The translations under genes and the position numbers were made by a program. Positions 1-8,681 of a stretch of DNA of 64,000 nt are shown one piece after another. The DNA comes from JBJMHZ01 sp045807125 (GTDB taxonomy: Bacteria > Actinomycetota > Actinomycetes > JAWWOL01). The DNA is taken from NCBI GenBank assembly GCA_045807125.1, contig JBJMHZ010000043.1:37774-101773 (forward strand). The letters run 5' to 3'. Below the pieces are notes generated by a model that was not told the origin of the DNA, did not search any database, and saw only the letters and a program-made list of their open reading frames with translations. How positions within the stretch are numbered: the stretch's first letter is position 1; the number at the start of each line of letters is the position of its first letter.

Positions 1-30
1 CGGGTGCGCCAGTCGCGCTTCGCCCGCCGG

Positions 31-36
31 TAGGGT
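31..36 (+). promoter_or_regulatory. -10 element (TAGGGT) for leaderless galE
   Basis: The hexamer TAGGGT fits the actinobacterial TAnnnT -10 consensus. It ends seven bases before the ATG at 44, so transcription would begin at or next to the start codon. No Shine-Dalgarno sequence lies between them. Inferred from spacing only. Confidence 0.45.
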
Positions 37-43
37 GGACGCC

Positions 44-1033
44 ATGACGTGGCTCGTGACCGGCGGCGCCGGCTACATCGGCGCGCACGTGGTGCGCGCG
101 CTCACCGCAGCCGGCGCCGACGTGGTGGTGCTCGACGACCTCTCCACCGGCCGGCCCGAGCGGGTCGGCGGCGCGCCGCTCGTGACCGGCTCCGTGCTCG
201 ACGCCGAGATCGTGCGCGCCACCATCCGCGAGCATCACGTCGACGGCGTCGTGCACATCGCCGCCAAGAAGGTCGTCCCCGAGTCGGTCGAGCAGCCGCT
301 GCTGTACTACCGGGAGAACGTCGAGGGACTGCGCGGCCTGCTCGCCGTCATGGTGGAGGAGGGCGTCGGCCGGCTGGTCTTCTCATCGTCCGCGGCCGTG
401 TACGGGATGCCCGACGTCGACCTCGTCACCGAGGAGACGCCGTGCCACCCGATGAACCCGTACGGCGAGAGCAAGCTGGTGGGGGAGTGGCTTGTCGCCG
501 GCGCGGTGCGCGCGCACGGGCTGCGCGCGGTGAGCCTTCGGTACTTCAACGTGGCCGGCGCCGCCGAGCCCGAGCTGGGCGACGACTTCGTGCTCAACCT
601 CGTGCCCATGACCTTCGAGCGGCTCACCGCCGGGGAGGCGCCGGTGGTGTTCGGCAGCGACTACCCGACGCCGGACGGCACCTGCGTGCGCGACTTCGTC
701 CACGTGTCCGACGTCGCCTCCGCCCACGTCGCCGCGTCGCGCCACCTTGCGGACCAGGACGGCCATCAGGTGCTCAACATCGGCCGCGGCGAGGGCTACT
801 CCGTGCTCGACGTCGTACGGCTCGCCGGCCAGGTCGCCGGCGTCACCGTCGAGCCGCGCCTCACCGACCGCCGCGCGGGCGACCCGGCGCGCGTCGTAGC
901 GTCGGCCGACCGCATCGAGGACGTGCTCGGCTGGACCGCGAGCCACGACCTGCGCGAGATGATCGCCTCGGCCTGGGCCGGCTGGTGCCTGCGCCACCCC
1001 GAGGCGCGCGAGCTCGCCGGCCACGGCAGCTAG
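44..1033 (+). CDS. galE: UDP-glucose 4-epimerase
   Basis: Cytoplasmic NAD-dependent epimerase that interconverts UDP-glucose and UDP-galactose, supplying galactose for surface glycans. The 329-residue protein has the extended-SDR layout. The Rossmann motif GGAGYIG is at residues 7-13, SSS at 114-116 is the catalytic Ser region, and YGESK gives Tyr140 and Lys144. The substrate-binding NVAGA stretch follows near 174. A GTG at 35 in the same frame would add three residues; ATG 44 is preferred because it places the family MTWLVTGGAGYIG start correctly. Its stop shares bases with the stop of the convergent dehydrogenase gene. Other SDR sugar epimerases are possible, but the motif set is typical GalE. 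Confidence 0.9.
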   Translation: MTWLVTGGAGYIGAHVVRALTAAGADVVVLDDLSTGRPERVGGAPLVTGSVLDAEIVRATIREHHVDGVVHIAAKKVVPESVEQPLLYYRENVEGLRGLLAVMVEEGVGRLVFSSSAAVYGMPDVDLVTEETPCHPMNPYGESKLVGEWLVAGAVRAHGLRAVSLRYFNVAGAAEPELGDDFVLNLVPMTFERLTAGEAPVVFGSDYPTPDGTCVRDFVHVSDVASAHVAASRHLADQDGHQVLNIGRGEGYSVLDVVRLAGQVAGVTVEPRLTDRRAGDPARVVASADRIEDVLGWTASHDLREMIASAWAGWCLRHPEARELAGHGS

Positions 1034-2280
1034 AGGCGCACCACGCCCGCCCCGCTCGCCCGGCCGCGGGTGTCGAGCAGCAGCCGCGCGCCGTCCAGCG
1101 CGTCGCCCGCGTAGCAGTCGTGGTCCTGCAGCAGGATCGCGACGTCGGCGGCCGGCAGGGCCGCGTCGAGCTCCACCGCTCGCCGCACCGGCTGGCCGTC
1201 CACTGACCACGCCGCGACGTACGGGTCGTGGTAGGTCACCTGCGCACCCTGCTCGAGCAGCCGGCGCGCCACCGGACGGGCTGGTGACTCGCGCTGGTCG
1301 GAGACGTTGCGCTTGTACGTGACGCCGAGCAGCAGCACCGCGCTGCCCCGCAGCGGCTTGCCGTGGTCGTTCAGCAGGTCCTGCGCGCGGCGCACCACGT
1401 ACGCCGGCATCCGCCCGTTGATCTCCTGCGCCAGCTCGACGAAGCGGAACGGGTAGCCGAGCGTGCGTACCTTGTACGACAGGTAGTTCGGGTCGATGGG
1501 GATGCAGTGCCCACCGACGCCCGGGCCCGGGCGGAACGGCTCGAAGCCGAACGGCTTCGTCGCTGCGCACGACACCACGTCCCACAGGTCGATGCCGAGC
1601 TCGTGGCAGAAGACGGCCATCTCGTTGACCAGTGCGATGTTGACGTGGCGGTACGTGTTCTCCAGCAGCTTGGCCATCTCCGCCTCGCGGGTGCCCTTGG
1701 CCACGACGACCTGCTCGACGAACTTGCCGTACAGCGCGACTGCGACGTCGGTGCATGCGGGCGTCAGGCCGCCGACGACCTTCGGCGTGTTGGCGAGCCC
1801 GTACGTCGAGTTGCCGGGATCGATCCGCTCCGGCGAGAAGCAGAGATGGAAGTCGCGCCCCGCGACGAGCCCCGAGGTCTCCAGGATCGGCCGGACGACC
1901 TCATCGGTGGTGCCTGGGTACGTCGTCGACTCGAGCACGACGAGCATCCCCTCGCGCAGGTGCGCGGCGACGGTGGCCGCCGCCGCCCGTACGGCGCTGA
2001 GATCCGGCGCCCCGTCGCGCGTCAGTGGCGTCGGTACGCAGATGACCGCGGTGCCCGCCCCCGCGAGCACCCGCGGGTCGCCGGTCGCCCGGAAGCCACC
2101 CGCGAGCATCTCCCGCACGTCGTCGTCGGTGAGGTCGTCGACGTGCGAGCGGCCGGCGTTGAGGCCGTCGACCACGGCGGCCGACGCGTCGAGGCCGGCC
2201 ACGGCGAGCCCGGCCCCGGTGGCGCCGCGCGCCAGCGGCAGCCCCACGTAACCGAGGCCGATCACGACGAGGTCGATCAT
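1030..2280 (-). CDS. UDP-sugar 6-dehydrogenase (UDP-GlcNAc/UDP-ManNAc type)
   Basis: Nucleotide-sugar dehydrogenase that oxidises C6 of a UDP-hexose to the uronic acid in two NAD-dependent steps. The 416-residue protein carries GLGYVGLP at residues 8-15, ESTTYPGTTDE near 117, SPERIDPGN at 149-157, the catalytic-lysine segment EMAKLLENTYR (Lys204) and GGHCIPIDP with catalytic Cys259. SPERIDPGN and GGHCIPIDP resemble the WbpA/WecC group acting on N-acetylated sugars more than UDP-glucose dehydrogenase. A GGAGGA Shine-Dalgarno lies eight bases before the ATG; a GTG immediately upstream is an equivalent start. It stands apart from the CoA-transferase genes by 89 bases. With galE it suggests an acidic surface polysaccharide. 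Exact substrate is uncertain. Confidence 0.85.
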   Translation of the reverse strand: MIDLVVIGLGYVGLPLARGATGAGLAVAGLDASAAVVDGLNAGRSHVDDLTDDDVREMLAGGFRATGDPRVLAGAGTAVICVPTPLTRDGAPDLSAVRAAAATVAAHLREGMLVVLESTTYPGTTDEVVRPILETSGLVAGRDFHLCFSPERIDPGNSTYGLANTPKVVGGLTPACTDVAVALYGKFVEQVVVAKGTREAEMAKLLENTYRHVNIALVNEMAVFCHELGIDLWDVVSCAATKPFGFEPFRPGPGVGGHCIPIDPNYLSYKVRTLGYPFRFVELAQEINGRMPAYVVRRAQDLLNDHGKPLRGSAVLLLGVTYKRNVSDQRESPARPVARRLLEQGAQVTYHDPYVAAWSVDGQPVRRAVELDAALPAADVAILLQDHDCYAGDALDGARLLLDTRGRASGAGVVRL

Positions 2281-2369
2281 CACCGGGCTCCTCCGACTGG
2301 CGGTCCCCCTCCAGACGCCGTGCGGGGATGCGATGTGACGAGAGGGCTCCGGCCCGGCGGGACGCCAGC

Positions 2370-3041
2370 TCAGCCGGTGAGGGCGCCCAGCCGCATCTCG
2401 GCCGGCTCGCTCTCGACGGCGAGCTCCGGCTCGGTCTTGGCGCGCACCTCGTCCGCCGTCACCCCCGGCGCGAGCTCGCGCAGCACGAGCCCGCCGTCGG
2501 TCACGTCGACGACCGCGAGGTCGGTGATGATCCGCTGCACGACCCGGCGGCCGGTGTAGGGCAGCGAGCACTCGTTCACGATCTTCGGCGAGCCGTCCTT
2601 GGCGACGTGCTCCATGAGGACGATGACCCGCTTGGCGCCGTGCACGAGGTCCATCGCGCCGCCCATGCCCTTGATCATCTTGCCCGGGATGGTCCAGTTG
2701 GCGAGGTCGCCGTCCTTGTTGACCTGCATCGCGCCGAGGATCGCCGCGTCGATCGAGCCGCCCCTGATCATCCCGAACGACAGCGCCGAGTCGAAGAACA
2801 CCGCGCCGGGCAGCGTCGTCACGGTCTCCTTGCCGGCGTTGATGAGGTCGGGGTCCTCCTCGCCGTCGTACGGGTAGGGGCCGACCCCGAGGATGCCGTT
2901 CTCGCTCTGCAGGACGACGGTGACGTCGGCCGGCAGGTAGTTGGGGACGAGCGTCGGAAGGCCGATGCCCAGGTTGACGTACTGGCCGTCGCCGAGCTCG
3001 AGCGCCGCCCGGGCCGCCATCTGCTCCCTCGTGAGCGCCAT
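2370..3041 (-). CDS. scoB: 3-oxoacid CoA-transferase, beta subunit
   Basis: Subunit B of a succinyl-CoA:3-oxoacid CoA-transferase, which moves CoA between succinyl-CoA and a 3-oxoacid such as acetoacetate. The 223-residue protein has the family-I motif QSENGILGVGP near residue 50, whose glutamate is the CoA-carrying catalytic residue in characterised enzymes. GGSIDAAILGAMQV and a conserved C-terminal half follow. Length is normal for a separate beta subunit. Its ATG overlaps the alpha-subunit stop by one base (TGATG), implying translational coupling and 1:1 synthesis. Acetoacetate versus 3-oxoadipate specificity cannot be read from the sequence. Confidence 0.9.
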   Translation of the reverse strand: MALTREQMAARAALELGDGQYVNLGIGLPTLVPNYLPADVTVVLQSENGILGVGPYPYDGEEDPDLINAGKETVTTLPGAVFFDSALSFGMIRGGSIDAAILGAMQVNKDGDLANWTIPGKMIKGMGGAMDLVHGAKRVIVLMEHVAKDGSPKIVNECSLPYTGRRVVQRIITDLAVVDVTDGGLVLRELAPGVTADEVRAKTEPELAVESEPAEMRLGALTG

Positions 3042-3820
3042 CACGCACCCGCCTCCCCGCCGCTGCGCGGCCTCGTCGTGCGCCGCTCGATGCGCTTCCC
3101 GGTGAGCTGCTCGGCCGTCAGCGGGACCACCCGCTGGACGAAGATGCCCGGCAGGTGGATCTCGTCGGGGTCGAGCTGGCCCGGCTCGTACAGCTCCTCG
3201 ACCTCCGCGATCGTGACCCGGCCGGCCATCGCGCAGAGCGGGTTGAAGTTGCGCGCGCTCTTGTTGAACACCAGGTTGCCGTAGCGGTCGCCCTTCCAGG
3301 CCCGCACCAGGCCGAAGTCGGCGACGATGGCCTCCTCGAGGACGTACTCGCGGCCACCGAAGTCGCGGGTCTCCTTCGTCGGCGAGGCGAGCGCGACCGA
3401 GCCGTCGGCGTCGTACTTCCACGGCAGGCCGCCCTCAGCGACCTGGGTGCCGCCGCCGGTCGCGGTGAAGAACGCGGGGATGCCGCACCCGCCGGCCCGC
3501 AGCCGCTCGGCGAGCGTGCCCTGCGGCGTGAGCTCCACCTCGAGCTCGCCGGAGAGGTACTGCCTGGCGAACTCCTTGTTCTCGCCGACGTAGGACGACG
3601 TCATCCGGCTGATGCGCCGGTCCATCAGCAGGATGCCGAGCCCCCACTCGTCGACGCCGCAGTTGTTCGACACGACCTTGAGGTCGTCGACGCCCGCCGC
3701 GTGCAGCGCCCCGATCAGCGCCATCGGCACGCCGCACAGCCCGAAGCCGCCGACCGCCAGCGAGGCGCCCGACCGGATGTCGGCGACCGCCTCGGCCGCG
3801 TCGCGGACCACCTTGTCCAT
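3041..3820 (-). CDS. scoA: 3-oxoacid CoA-transferase, alpha subunit
   Basis: Subunit A of the heteromeric CoA-transferase. The 259-residue protein begins with a short helix, then GASLAVGGFGLCGVP near residues 18-32, the glycine-rich signature of family-I CoA-transferases. SNNCGVDEWG and the conserved NFNPLCAMAG segment follow. The start is set by a strong purine tract (GGGAGGGG) seven to eight bases upstream of the ATG. Upstream lies the TIGR03089 gene, 44 bases away in the same direction, so the three may be co-transcribed. Confidence 0.9.
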   Translation of the reverse strand: MDKVVRDAAEAVADIRSGASLAVGGFGLCGVPMALIGALHAAGVDDLKVVSNNCGVDEWGLGILLMDRRISRMTSSYVGENKEFARQYLSGELEVELTPQGTLAERLRAGGCGIPAFFTATGGGTQVAEGGLPWKYDADGSVALASPTKETRDFGGREYVLEEAIVADFGLVRAWKGDRYGNLVFNKSARNFNPLCAMAGRVTIAEVEELYEPGQLDPDEIHLPGIFVQRVVPLTAEQLTGKRIERRTTRPRSGGEAGA

Positions 3821-3864
3821 GCCGGTAGACCCCTCCCGCATCACGTCGTGCCTCAGGCCGGAGC

Positions 3865-4620
3865 CTAGTGGACCTCGGCCGTCACCCGCTCGGCGGATCG
3901 TCGCCCTTCGAGCGCGCCCCGATCGGCGTTGCGGCACAGCACGACGGAGCCTCCGAGCACCAGCGGGGCTAGCAGCGCGGCCGTGAGCCCGATGGCGCCG
4001 GTCGGCTCCCGCGTCGTGAGCAGCCGGGCGCCGGGCGTCCACCCCTCGGCCGCCGCATGGGCGCCGGCCCGCTCGACCAGCTCGGCGTGCGCGATCACCG
4101 CGCCGCCCAGCTCGACAGCCGGCTCGCCCGGCCCCACCGGGGCGTACGGCGCGAAGCGGTCGCCGTACGACGGCACCTCGACGGCGTAGTCCAGCGCGCC
4201 GGCCGGCAGCGGCGCACCGAGCGGCAGCGGCGCACCGAGCGGCAGCAGCGACAGGGCGAGCACGTCGCGGGCCGAGACCGTGCCGAGCCGGTCGGCCGCG
4301 ACGAACGCGGCGGCGAGCCCGGTCGCCGGCAGCGCATCCTGGCGCAGCGGCACCGCGACCGCACCCGCCGCCCAGCAGGCGGTCAGCGCGACGAGGGCCT
4401 GCCAGTGCAGCGGCAGCGCGACGCCGACCCGCTCGCCCGGCTCGACCGCCAGGCCGTCCTGGAGCAGGTTCGCCGTCTTGGCCACCCAGTTGTCGAACGT
4501 CGCGACCGACAGCTCCACCCGCTCGCCGGTCGCATCGTCGTAGTGGGTCACGAAGGGGCGCGCCCCGTCCTCGGCGACGGCCCTGCGCAGCAGCTCGTAC
4601 GGCGTCCGGGGCTGCTTCAT
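3865..4620 (-). CDS. TIGR03089 family protein (short AMP-binding-like)
   Basis: A 251-residue protein of the actinobacterial TIGR03089 family, which resembles only the N-terminal part of acyl-CoA synthetases. The segment ATFDNWVAKTANLLQ near residue 39 and the GERVGVALPLHW stretch match the start of AMP-binding enzymes. The usual A8 and A10 motifs and the C-terminal subdomain are absent, so independent adenylation activity is doubtful. Near residue 128 a direct duplication gives LPLGAPLPLGAPLP, encoded by an 18-base tandem repeat. It starts ten bases after the SHOCT gene and is probably in one operon with it. Biochemical function is unknown. Confidence 0.75.
   Translation of the reverse strand: MKQPRTPYELLRRAVAEDGARPFVTHYDDATGERVELSVATFDNWVAKTANLLQDGLAVEPGERVGVALPLHWQALVALTACWAAGAVAVPLRQDALPATGLAAAFVAADRLGTVSARDVLALSLLPLGAPLPLGAPLPAGALDYAVEVPSYGDRFAPYAPVGPGEPAVELGGAVIAHAELVERAGAHAAAEGWTPGARLLTTREPTGAIGLTAALLAPLVLGGSVVLCRNADRGALEGRRSAERVTAEVH
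4204..4245. repeat. 18-bp tandem direct repeat inside TIGR03089 gene
   Basis: Two perfect copies of an 18-base unit starting CGGCAGCGGCGC at 4204 and 4222 are followed by a partial third copy. The repeat is in frame and yields the duplicated LPLGAP peptide. It looks like recent slippage. Confidence 0.85.
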
Positions 4621-4630
4621 CCGGCGGAGC

Positions 4631-4912
4631 CTACCGTCGAGGCTCTTGCGCGGCCGTCTCCCGGAGCACCCGCAACCGGTCGTGGTACTCGGCCTCGTCG
4701 ATCTCCCCGCGGGCGAACCGCTCCGCGAGCACGTCCTCGGCCCGCCGTCCGGCCGGCGGTGCGGGCGGTGCCGGCGGTGCGCCGCCGGTCCGCGACGAGT
4801 TGCGGATCAGGGTCACGACGAGCCAGACGACGGCGACCCAGAACAGCAGCGAGAGGACGCTCATCCCGAACCAGATGCCCCAGCCAAGGCCGTGGCCCCA
4901 CCACCAGAGCAT
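4631..4912 (-). CDS. Small membrane protein with C-terminal SHOCT domain
   Basis: A 93-residue protein. Residues 1-10 are Trp-rich (MLWWWGHGLGWG), residues 13-36 form one hydrophobic membrane helix, and a Gly/Pro/Ala linker spans about 42-55. The C-terminal 30 residues (DVLAERFARGEIDEAEYHDRLRVL) are a SHOCT motif, a short helical module common at the ends of small bacterial membrane proteins, probably for oligomerisation. The start was chosen at the first ATG before the membrane helix. Function is unknown; phage-shock or stress roles in relatives are not shown here. Confidence 0.75.
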   Translation of the reverse strand: MLWWWGHGLGWGIWFGMSVLSLLFWVAVVWLVVTLIRNSSRTGGAPPAPPAPPAGRRAEDVLAERFARGEIDEAEYHDRLRVLRETAAQEPRR

Positions 4913-5028
4913 GCGCGTCGACCGCCTCTCGCCGTACCGAATCAGAGCGTAAGCCCCCGCCGGGCCGTGGCCGAGCAGGGTCGAAGGACCCGCCCGGCTC
5001 GGCGGAGGGAGCGCCACCCGCGCGCTGA

Positions 5029-5034
5029 TAGCCT
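5029..5034 (+). promoter_or_regulatory. -10 element (TAGCCT), leaderless DUF2079 gene
   Basis: TAGCCT lies seven bases before the GTG at 5042, the spacing expected for transcription starting on the initiation codon. No Shine-Dalgarno is visible. Confidence 0.4.
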
Positions 5035-5041
5035 GGCCCGC

Positions 5042-6550
5042 GTGACCGTCACGCGTCCCGGCCACGGCGCACCGGTCACCGAGCCGTCCACGGACGGCCG
5101 GCCGCGCCTCCTCCCGCGCGGGCACCGGCGCGGCGTGCTGCTGCTCGCCGGCGCCCTGCTCGCCGGTTACGCGCTGCTCTCCGTGCTGCGGCACCGCGCG
5201 CTGGAGACGACCGCCTTCGACCTCGGCATCTTCTTCGACGCCGTGCACGACTGGTCGCGCTTCTCCCTGCCGCACGTGGCGGTCAAGGGCGTGCACAGCG
5301 GGTACGGGCCCGGCTTCGACCTGCTGGGCGACCACTTCCACCCGATCCTCGCGCTGCTGGCGCCGACCATGTGGATCTGGCCGCACCCGGTCACCCTGCT
5401 CGTCGACCAGGCGGCGCTGATGGCCGCGTCGGTCGTGCCGGTGTGGTCGTACGCCGCCCGGCGGCTGCGCTCGGTCACCGCTGCCTACGCGGTGGCGCTG
5501 GCGTACGGGCTCTACTGGGGCATCCAGACGGCGGTGGCCTTCGACTTCCACGAGATCGCCTTCGCGGTGCCGCTGATCGCGCTGGCCATCGAGCGGATCG
5601 ACGCCGGTCGGTGGGTGCACGCCTGCATCGCGATCGCCCTGCTGGCGCTGGTGAAGGAGGACCTACCGATCCTCATCGCCTTCTTCGGCCTCTACGTCGC
5701 ATGGCGCGGGCGGCGGTGGCTGCTCGGCGCGGCGCTCGCGGCGTACGGCATCGCGTCCTACCTGCTCATCACCAAGGTGGCCATGCCGGCGATCGCCGGC
5801 CACGATTACGCGTACTGGAGCTTCGGTCAGCTCGGCCAGGACCTGCCGCACGCGCTGTGGCACATCGCGGCGCACCCGCTGTCGACCGCGCACCTGCTCG
5901 TGACGCCGGCCGTGAAGTGGCGCACCGAGCTGATGCTCTTCGCACCGTTCGCCTTCCTGACGCTGGCCTCGCCGATCGCCGTGCTCGCCGTGCCGCTGCT
6001 CGCCGAGCGCTTCCTCTCCAGCGGGCATCAGTACTGGGTCACCGCCTTCCACTACTCCGCGACGACGGCCCCGGTGATCGCCATGGGCGCGGCCGACGGG
6101 CTGGGCCGGGTGCTCGACCGGCTCGCCACGAAGCGGCGCGCTTGGTGGCAGCGGGCGCTGCGGCGCTGGCTGCCGCTCGCGATGGCCGCCGCCGCCGTCG
6201 GGATCGTGGCCGCCTTCCCGTTCCGCGAGCTCGTCGCTCCCCGGCTGTGGGTAGGCAACGCGCACATCGACGCGGGGCATGCGGCGATCGCGGCGGTGCC
6301 GAGCGGCGTCGTCGTCGAGGCGTCGGACGAGATCCAGCCGCACCTCGCCGACCGCACCACCGCCCTGCTGCTCGACGGGCGCGAGCACGGCGCGCAATAC
6401 GTCGTCGCCAACGTGGGCAGCAAGGAGTGGCCGCTCAACTCCTTGGCGCGCCAGGCCGCGTACGTCGACCGGCTGCGCGGCGAGGGCTGGACCGTCGTGC
6501 TCGCCAGGGACCGCTACGTCGTCCTGCGGGTACCGGGCGCGCGCCCGTGA
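5042..6550 (+). CDS. DUF2079 polytopic membrane protein
   Basis: A 502-residue integral membrane protein of the DUF2079 family. A short cytoplasmic N-terminus is followed by a first helix near residues 27-47 and then the family hallmark FDLGIFFDAVHDWSR. LLGDHFHPILALLAP and about nine further hydrophobic segments follow. The Asp- and His-rich luminal loops resemble GT-C enzymes, so a lipid-linked sugar transferase role is plausible but unproven. The stop overlaps the next start (GTGA), so the two membrane proteins are probably made together. Confidence 0.75.
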   Translation: MTVTRPGHGAPVTEPSTDGRPRLLPRGHRRGVLLLAGALLAGYALLSVLRHRALETTAFDLGIFFDAVHDWSRFSLPHVAVKGVHSGYGPGFDLLGDHFHPILALLAPTMWIWPHPVTLLVDQAALMAASVVPVWSYAARRLRSVTAAYAVALAYGLYWGIQTAVAFDFHEIAFAVPLIALAIERIDAGRWVHACIAIALLALVKEDLPILIAFFGLYVAWRGRRWLLGAALAAYGIASYLLITKVAMPAIAGHDYAYWSFGQLGQDLPHALWHIAAHPLSTAHLLVTPAVKWRTELMLFAPFAFLTLASPIAVLAVPLLAERFLSSGHQYWVTAFHYSATTAPVIAMGAADGLGRVLDRLATKRRAWWQRALRRWLPLAMAAAAVGIVAAFPFRELVAPRLWVGNAHIDAGHAAIAAVPSGVVVEASDEIQPHLADRTTALLLDGREHGAQYVVANVGSKEWPLNSLARQAAYVDRLRGEGWTVVLARDRYVVLRVPGARP

Positions 6551-8595
6551 CGGCCAGCGACCGGCTGGGGCGCGGGCTGGCGGCCGGCCTGGTGACCGGC
6601 ACCGCCTGGCTGATGACCGCACCGGCCGTGCTGCTCGCCGCGTGGCTGCTCGCCGGCGTGCCGCTGCTGCTGGCCGGCGCCTTCCGGCCGGCGTGGGCGG
6701 TGCCGGCCGCGGCGGCGCTCGCGCTGCCGATGCTGCTGGTCGCCCGCCGGGTGCGCGCGCCGGCCCTGCCGTGGTGGGCCGCGCTGCTCACTCTGGTCGT
6801 CGTCGGCTGCGCCACGGGATGGGCGGTCGCCCACGCGTCGGAGAACCTCGTGGTTCGGCGCGACCCCGGCCCGTACGGGCTGATCGCGCACTGGATCGGC
6901 GTGCACGGCACCATGCGCATCCCCGACGACGCGGCGGTCTTCGGTCACGACCCGGCGCTCAGCTACGACAGTCCCGGTTTCTACTCCGGGCCGGGCGACT
7001 CGGTGCAGCCGCAGTTCCAGTCGGGGCCGGCGCTGGCGTTCGCGCCCGGGGCGTGGGTGGCCGGGCTGCACGGCGGGCTCGCCGCCAACGCGGTCATCGC
7101 GGGGCTGGCGGTGCTCGCCGCCGCCGGGCTCGCCGCGCGCGTCATCGGGCCGTGCTGGGCGCCGCTCGCCGCGCTCGTGCTCGCGGTCGCGTACCCCCAG
7201 ACGCACACCGCCCGGTCGCCGTACAGCGAGACGGTCGACGAGCTGCTGCTGCTCGGCGGGCTCGCGATGCTGGTCGCCGCCCTGTCGTGCGCGGGGGACG
7301 GGCGGGACGGCGTGGACGGCGATCGCGTGCCCATCGGGCCGCTTGCCATCGCCGGGCTCGTGCTGGGCGCCGCGCCGCTCGCCAGGGTCGACGCGTTCGT
7401 CGACCTGATGCCGCTCGCGGTGGTGATCGTGCTGCTGGCGGCGCTGCCCGGGCGGCGGCCGCTGCGCCGGGCCGGGGCCCTGGCCGCCGGGCTGGCGGCC
7501 GGCATCGGGCTGGCCCTCGCCGACGACCACTGGCTGCACTACCTGTACGTGCACGACATCCCGGCATCGCTCGACCCGCTGTGGATCGGCGGGGCGGTGC
7601 TCGCGGCGCTGACCATGGTGGCTGCGGTGGCGGTGCGCCGCCCGGCCGTCCGGGCCAGGCTCGCGAGGGTGCCGCGGCAGCTGCTGCACCGGGTGGCGGC
7701 CGCGGCCGCGGCCGCCGTCTGCCTCGTCGCGGCCGGGCTGTGGTTCGTGCGGCCCTACGTCTCGCACCCGCTCACCTGGCCCACCGACCCGGCGATCCCC
7801 GAGATCGCCGAGCTGCAGCGCTTCCAGCACCTGCCGGTCGACGGGCGCCGCACCTACGCCGAGTGGTCGCTGCACTGGCTCGGCTGGTGGCTCGGGCCGG
7901 TCACGGTCGTCCTCGCGGTGGCGGCGCTGGCCGCGCTGGTGCGCCGGCACGTGCGCGGGCGCGACCTCGCGCTCGTGCCGCTCACGGTGGTGACCCTCTG
8001 CGCCGCCGTGGTCGTGCTCTACGACCCCAAGGCGGCCGGCGACCACCCCTGGGTGGAGCGCCGGTTCGTCCCCGTCGTGCTGCCGGCCGTCGTCCTGCTC
8101 GCGACCGCGGCGCTGGCGTGGCTGGCCCGCCGTGCCCCGCGCGGGCGGCTCGTCGCGGCGGTGGGCGCGGTCGCTGTCCTCGCCCCGACCGTGGTGGCGA
8201 GCGCGTCGCTCTGGGGCTCGCGCACCGAGACCGGCCAGTACGCCGCGGTCCGCACGCTCTGCGCGCGGGCCGGCCCGGGCGCCGCCGTCGTCATGGTCGA
8301 CGACCCGGTCGGGCTGCGGCTGGCGCAGACCGTCCGCGACCTGTGCGGAGTGCCGGTGGCCCGCCTGCGGCGCGGCACCGTGGCCGGTGCGGTCGATCGG
8401 CTGGCGCGGCCGGTGGCGGCGACCGGGCGCCACCTCGTGCTGATGGGCTGGGAGCGGAGCGCGCTCGGCGCGTACGCCGGGCGGGCCGAGCAGGTGGTCG
8501 GCCTGACCTACCCCTCCGACCAGCGACTGCTGATGAAGCGGCCCTCGACCGTGGGCCACGAGGATCTCCAGGTGTGGCTCGTCGACCTCGGCTGA
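6547..8595 (+). CDS. Large polytopic membrane protein, GT-C-like
   Basis: A 682-residue protein with roughly a dozen hydrophobic helices and a soluble C-terminal part. After two or three membrane spans comes the extracytoplasmic segment NLVVRRDPGPYGLIAHWIG, whose Arg-Asp-Pro-Gly order recalls the first-loop acidic motif of GT-C glycosyltransferases. I do not recognise a named family. It overlaps the preceding DUF2079 gene by four bases (GTGA), supporting a shared envelope-glycan function. Transporter or scaffold roles cannot be excluded. Confidence 0.65.
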   Translation: MTASDRLGRGLAAGLVTGTAWLMTAPAVLLAAWLLAGVPLLLAGAFRPAWAVPAAAALALPMLLVARRVRAPALPWWAALLTLVVVGCATGWAVAHASENLVVRRDPGPYGLIAHWIGVHGTMRIPDDAAVFGHDPALSYDSPGFYSGPGDSVQPQFQSGPALAFAPGAWVAGLHGGLAANAVIAGLAVLAAAGLAARVIGPCWAPLAALVLAVAYPQTHTARSPYSETVDELLLLGGLAMLVAALSCAGDGRDGVDGDRVPIGPLAIAGLVLGAAPLARVDAFVDLMPLAVVIVLLAALPGRRPLRRAGALAAGLAAGIGLALADDHWLHYLYVHDIPASLDPLWIGGAVLAALTMVAAVAVRRPAVRARLARVPRQLLHRVAAAAAAAVCLVAAGLWFVRPYVSHPLTWPTDPAIPEIAELQRFQHLPVDGRRTYAEWSLHWLGWWLGPVTVVLAVAALAALVRRHVRGRDLALVPLTVVTLCAAVVVLYDPKAAGDHPWVERRFVPVVLPAVVLLATAALAWLARRAPRGRLVAAVGAVAVLAPTVVASASLWGSRTETGQYAAVRTLCARAGPGAAVVMVDDPVGLRLAQTVRDLCGVPVARLRRGTVAGAVDRLARPVAATGRHLVLMGWERSALGAYAGRAEQVVGLTYPSDQRLLMKRPSTVGHEDLQVWLVDLG

Positions 8596-8644
8596 GCGAG
8601 CGCGGTTGCGGGCGAAAGGTCCGGCCGCGTCCTGCCGACGTGGC

Positions 8645-8650
8645 TAATGT
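8645..8650 (+). promoter_or_regulatory. -10 element (TAATGT) upstream of SpoIID gene
   Basis: TAATGT stands 31 bases before the GTG at 8682, giving a leader of about 25 bases with a GAGGAG ribosome site at 8668-8673. No clear -35 was found. Confidence 0.4.
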
Positions 8651-8681
8651 CAGGCACCTGCCGTCCCGAGGAGTCGCCGTC

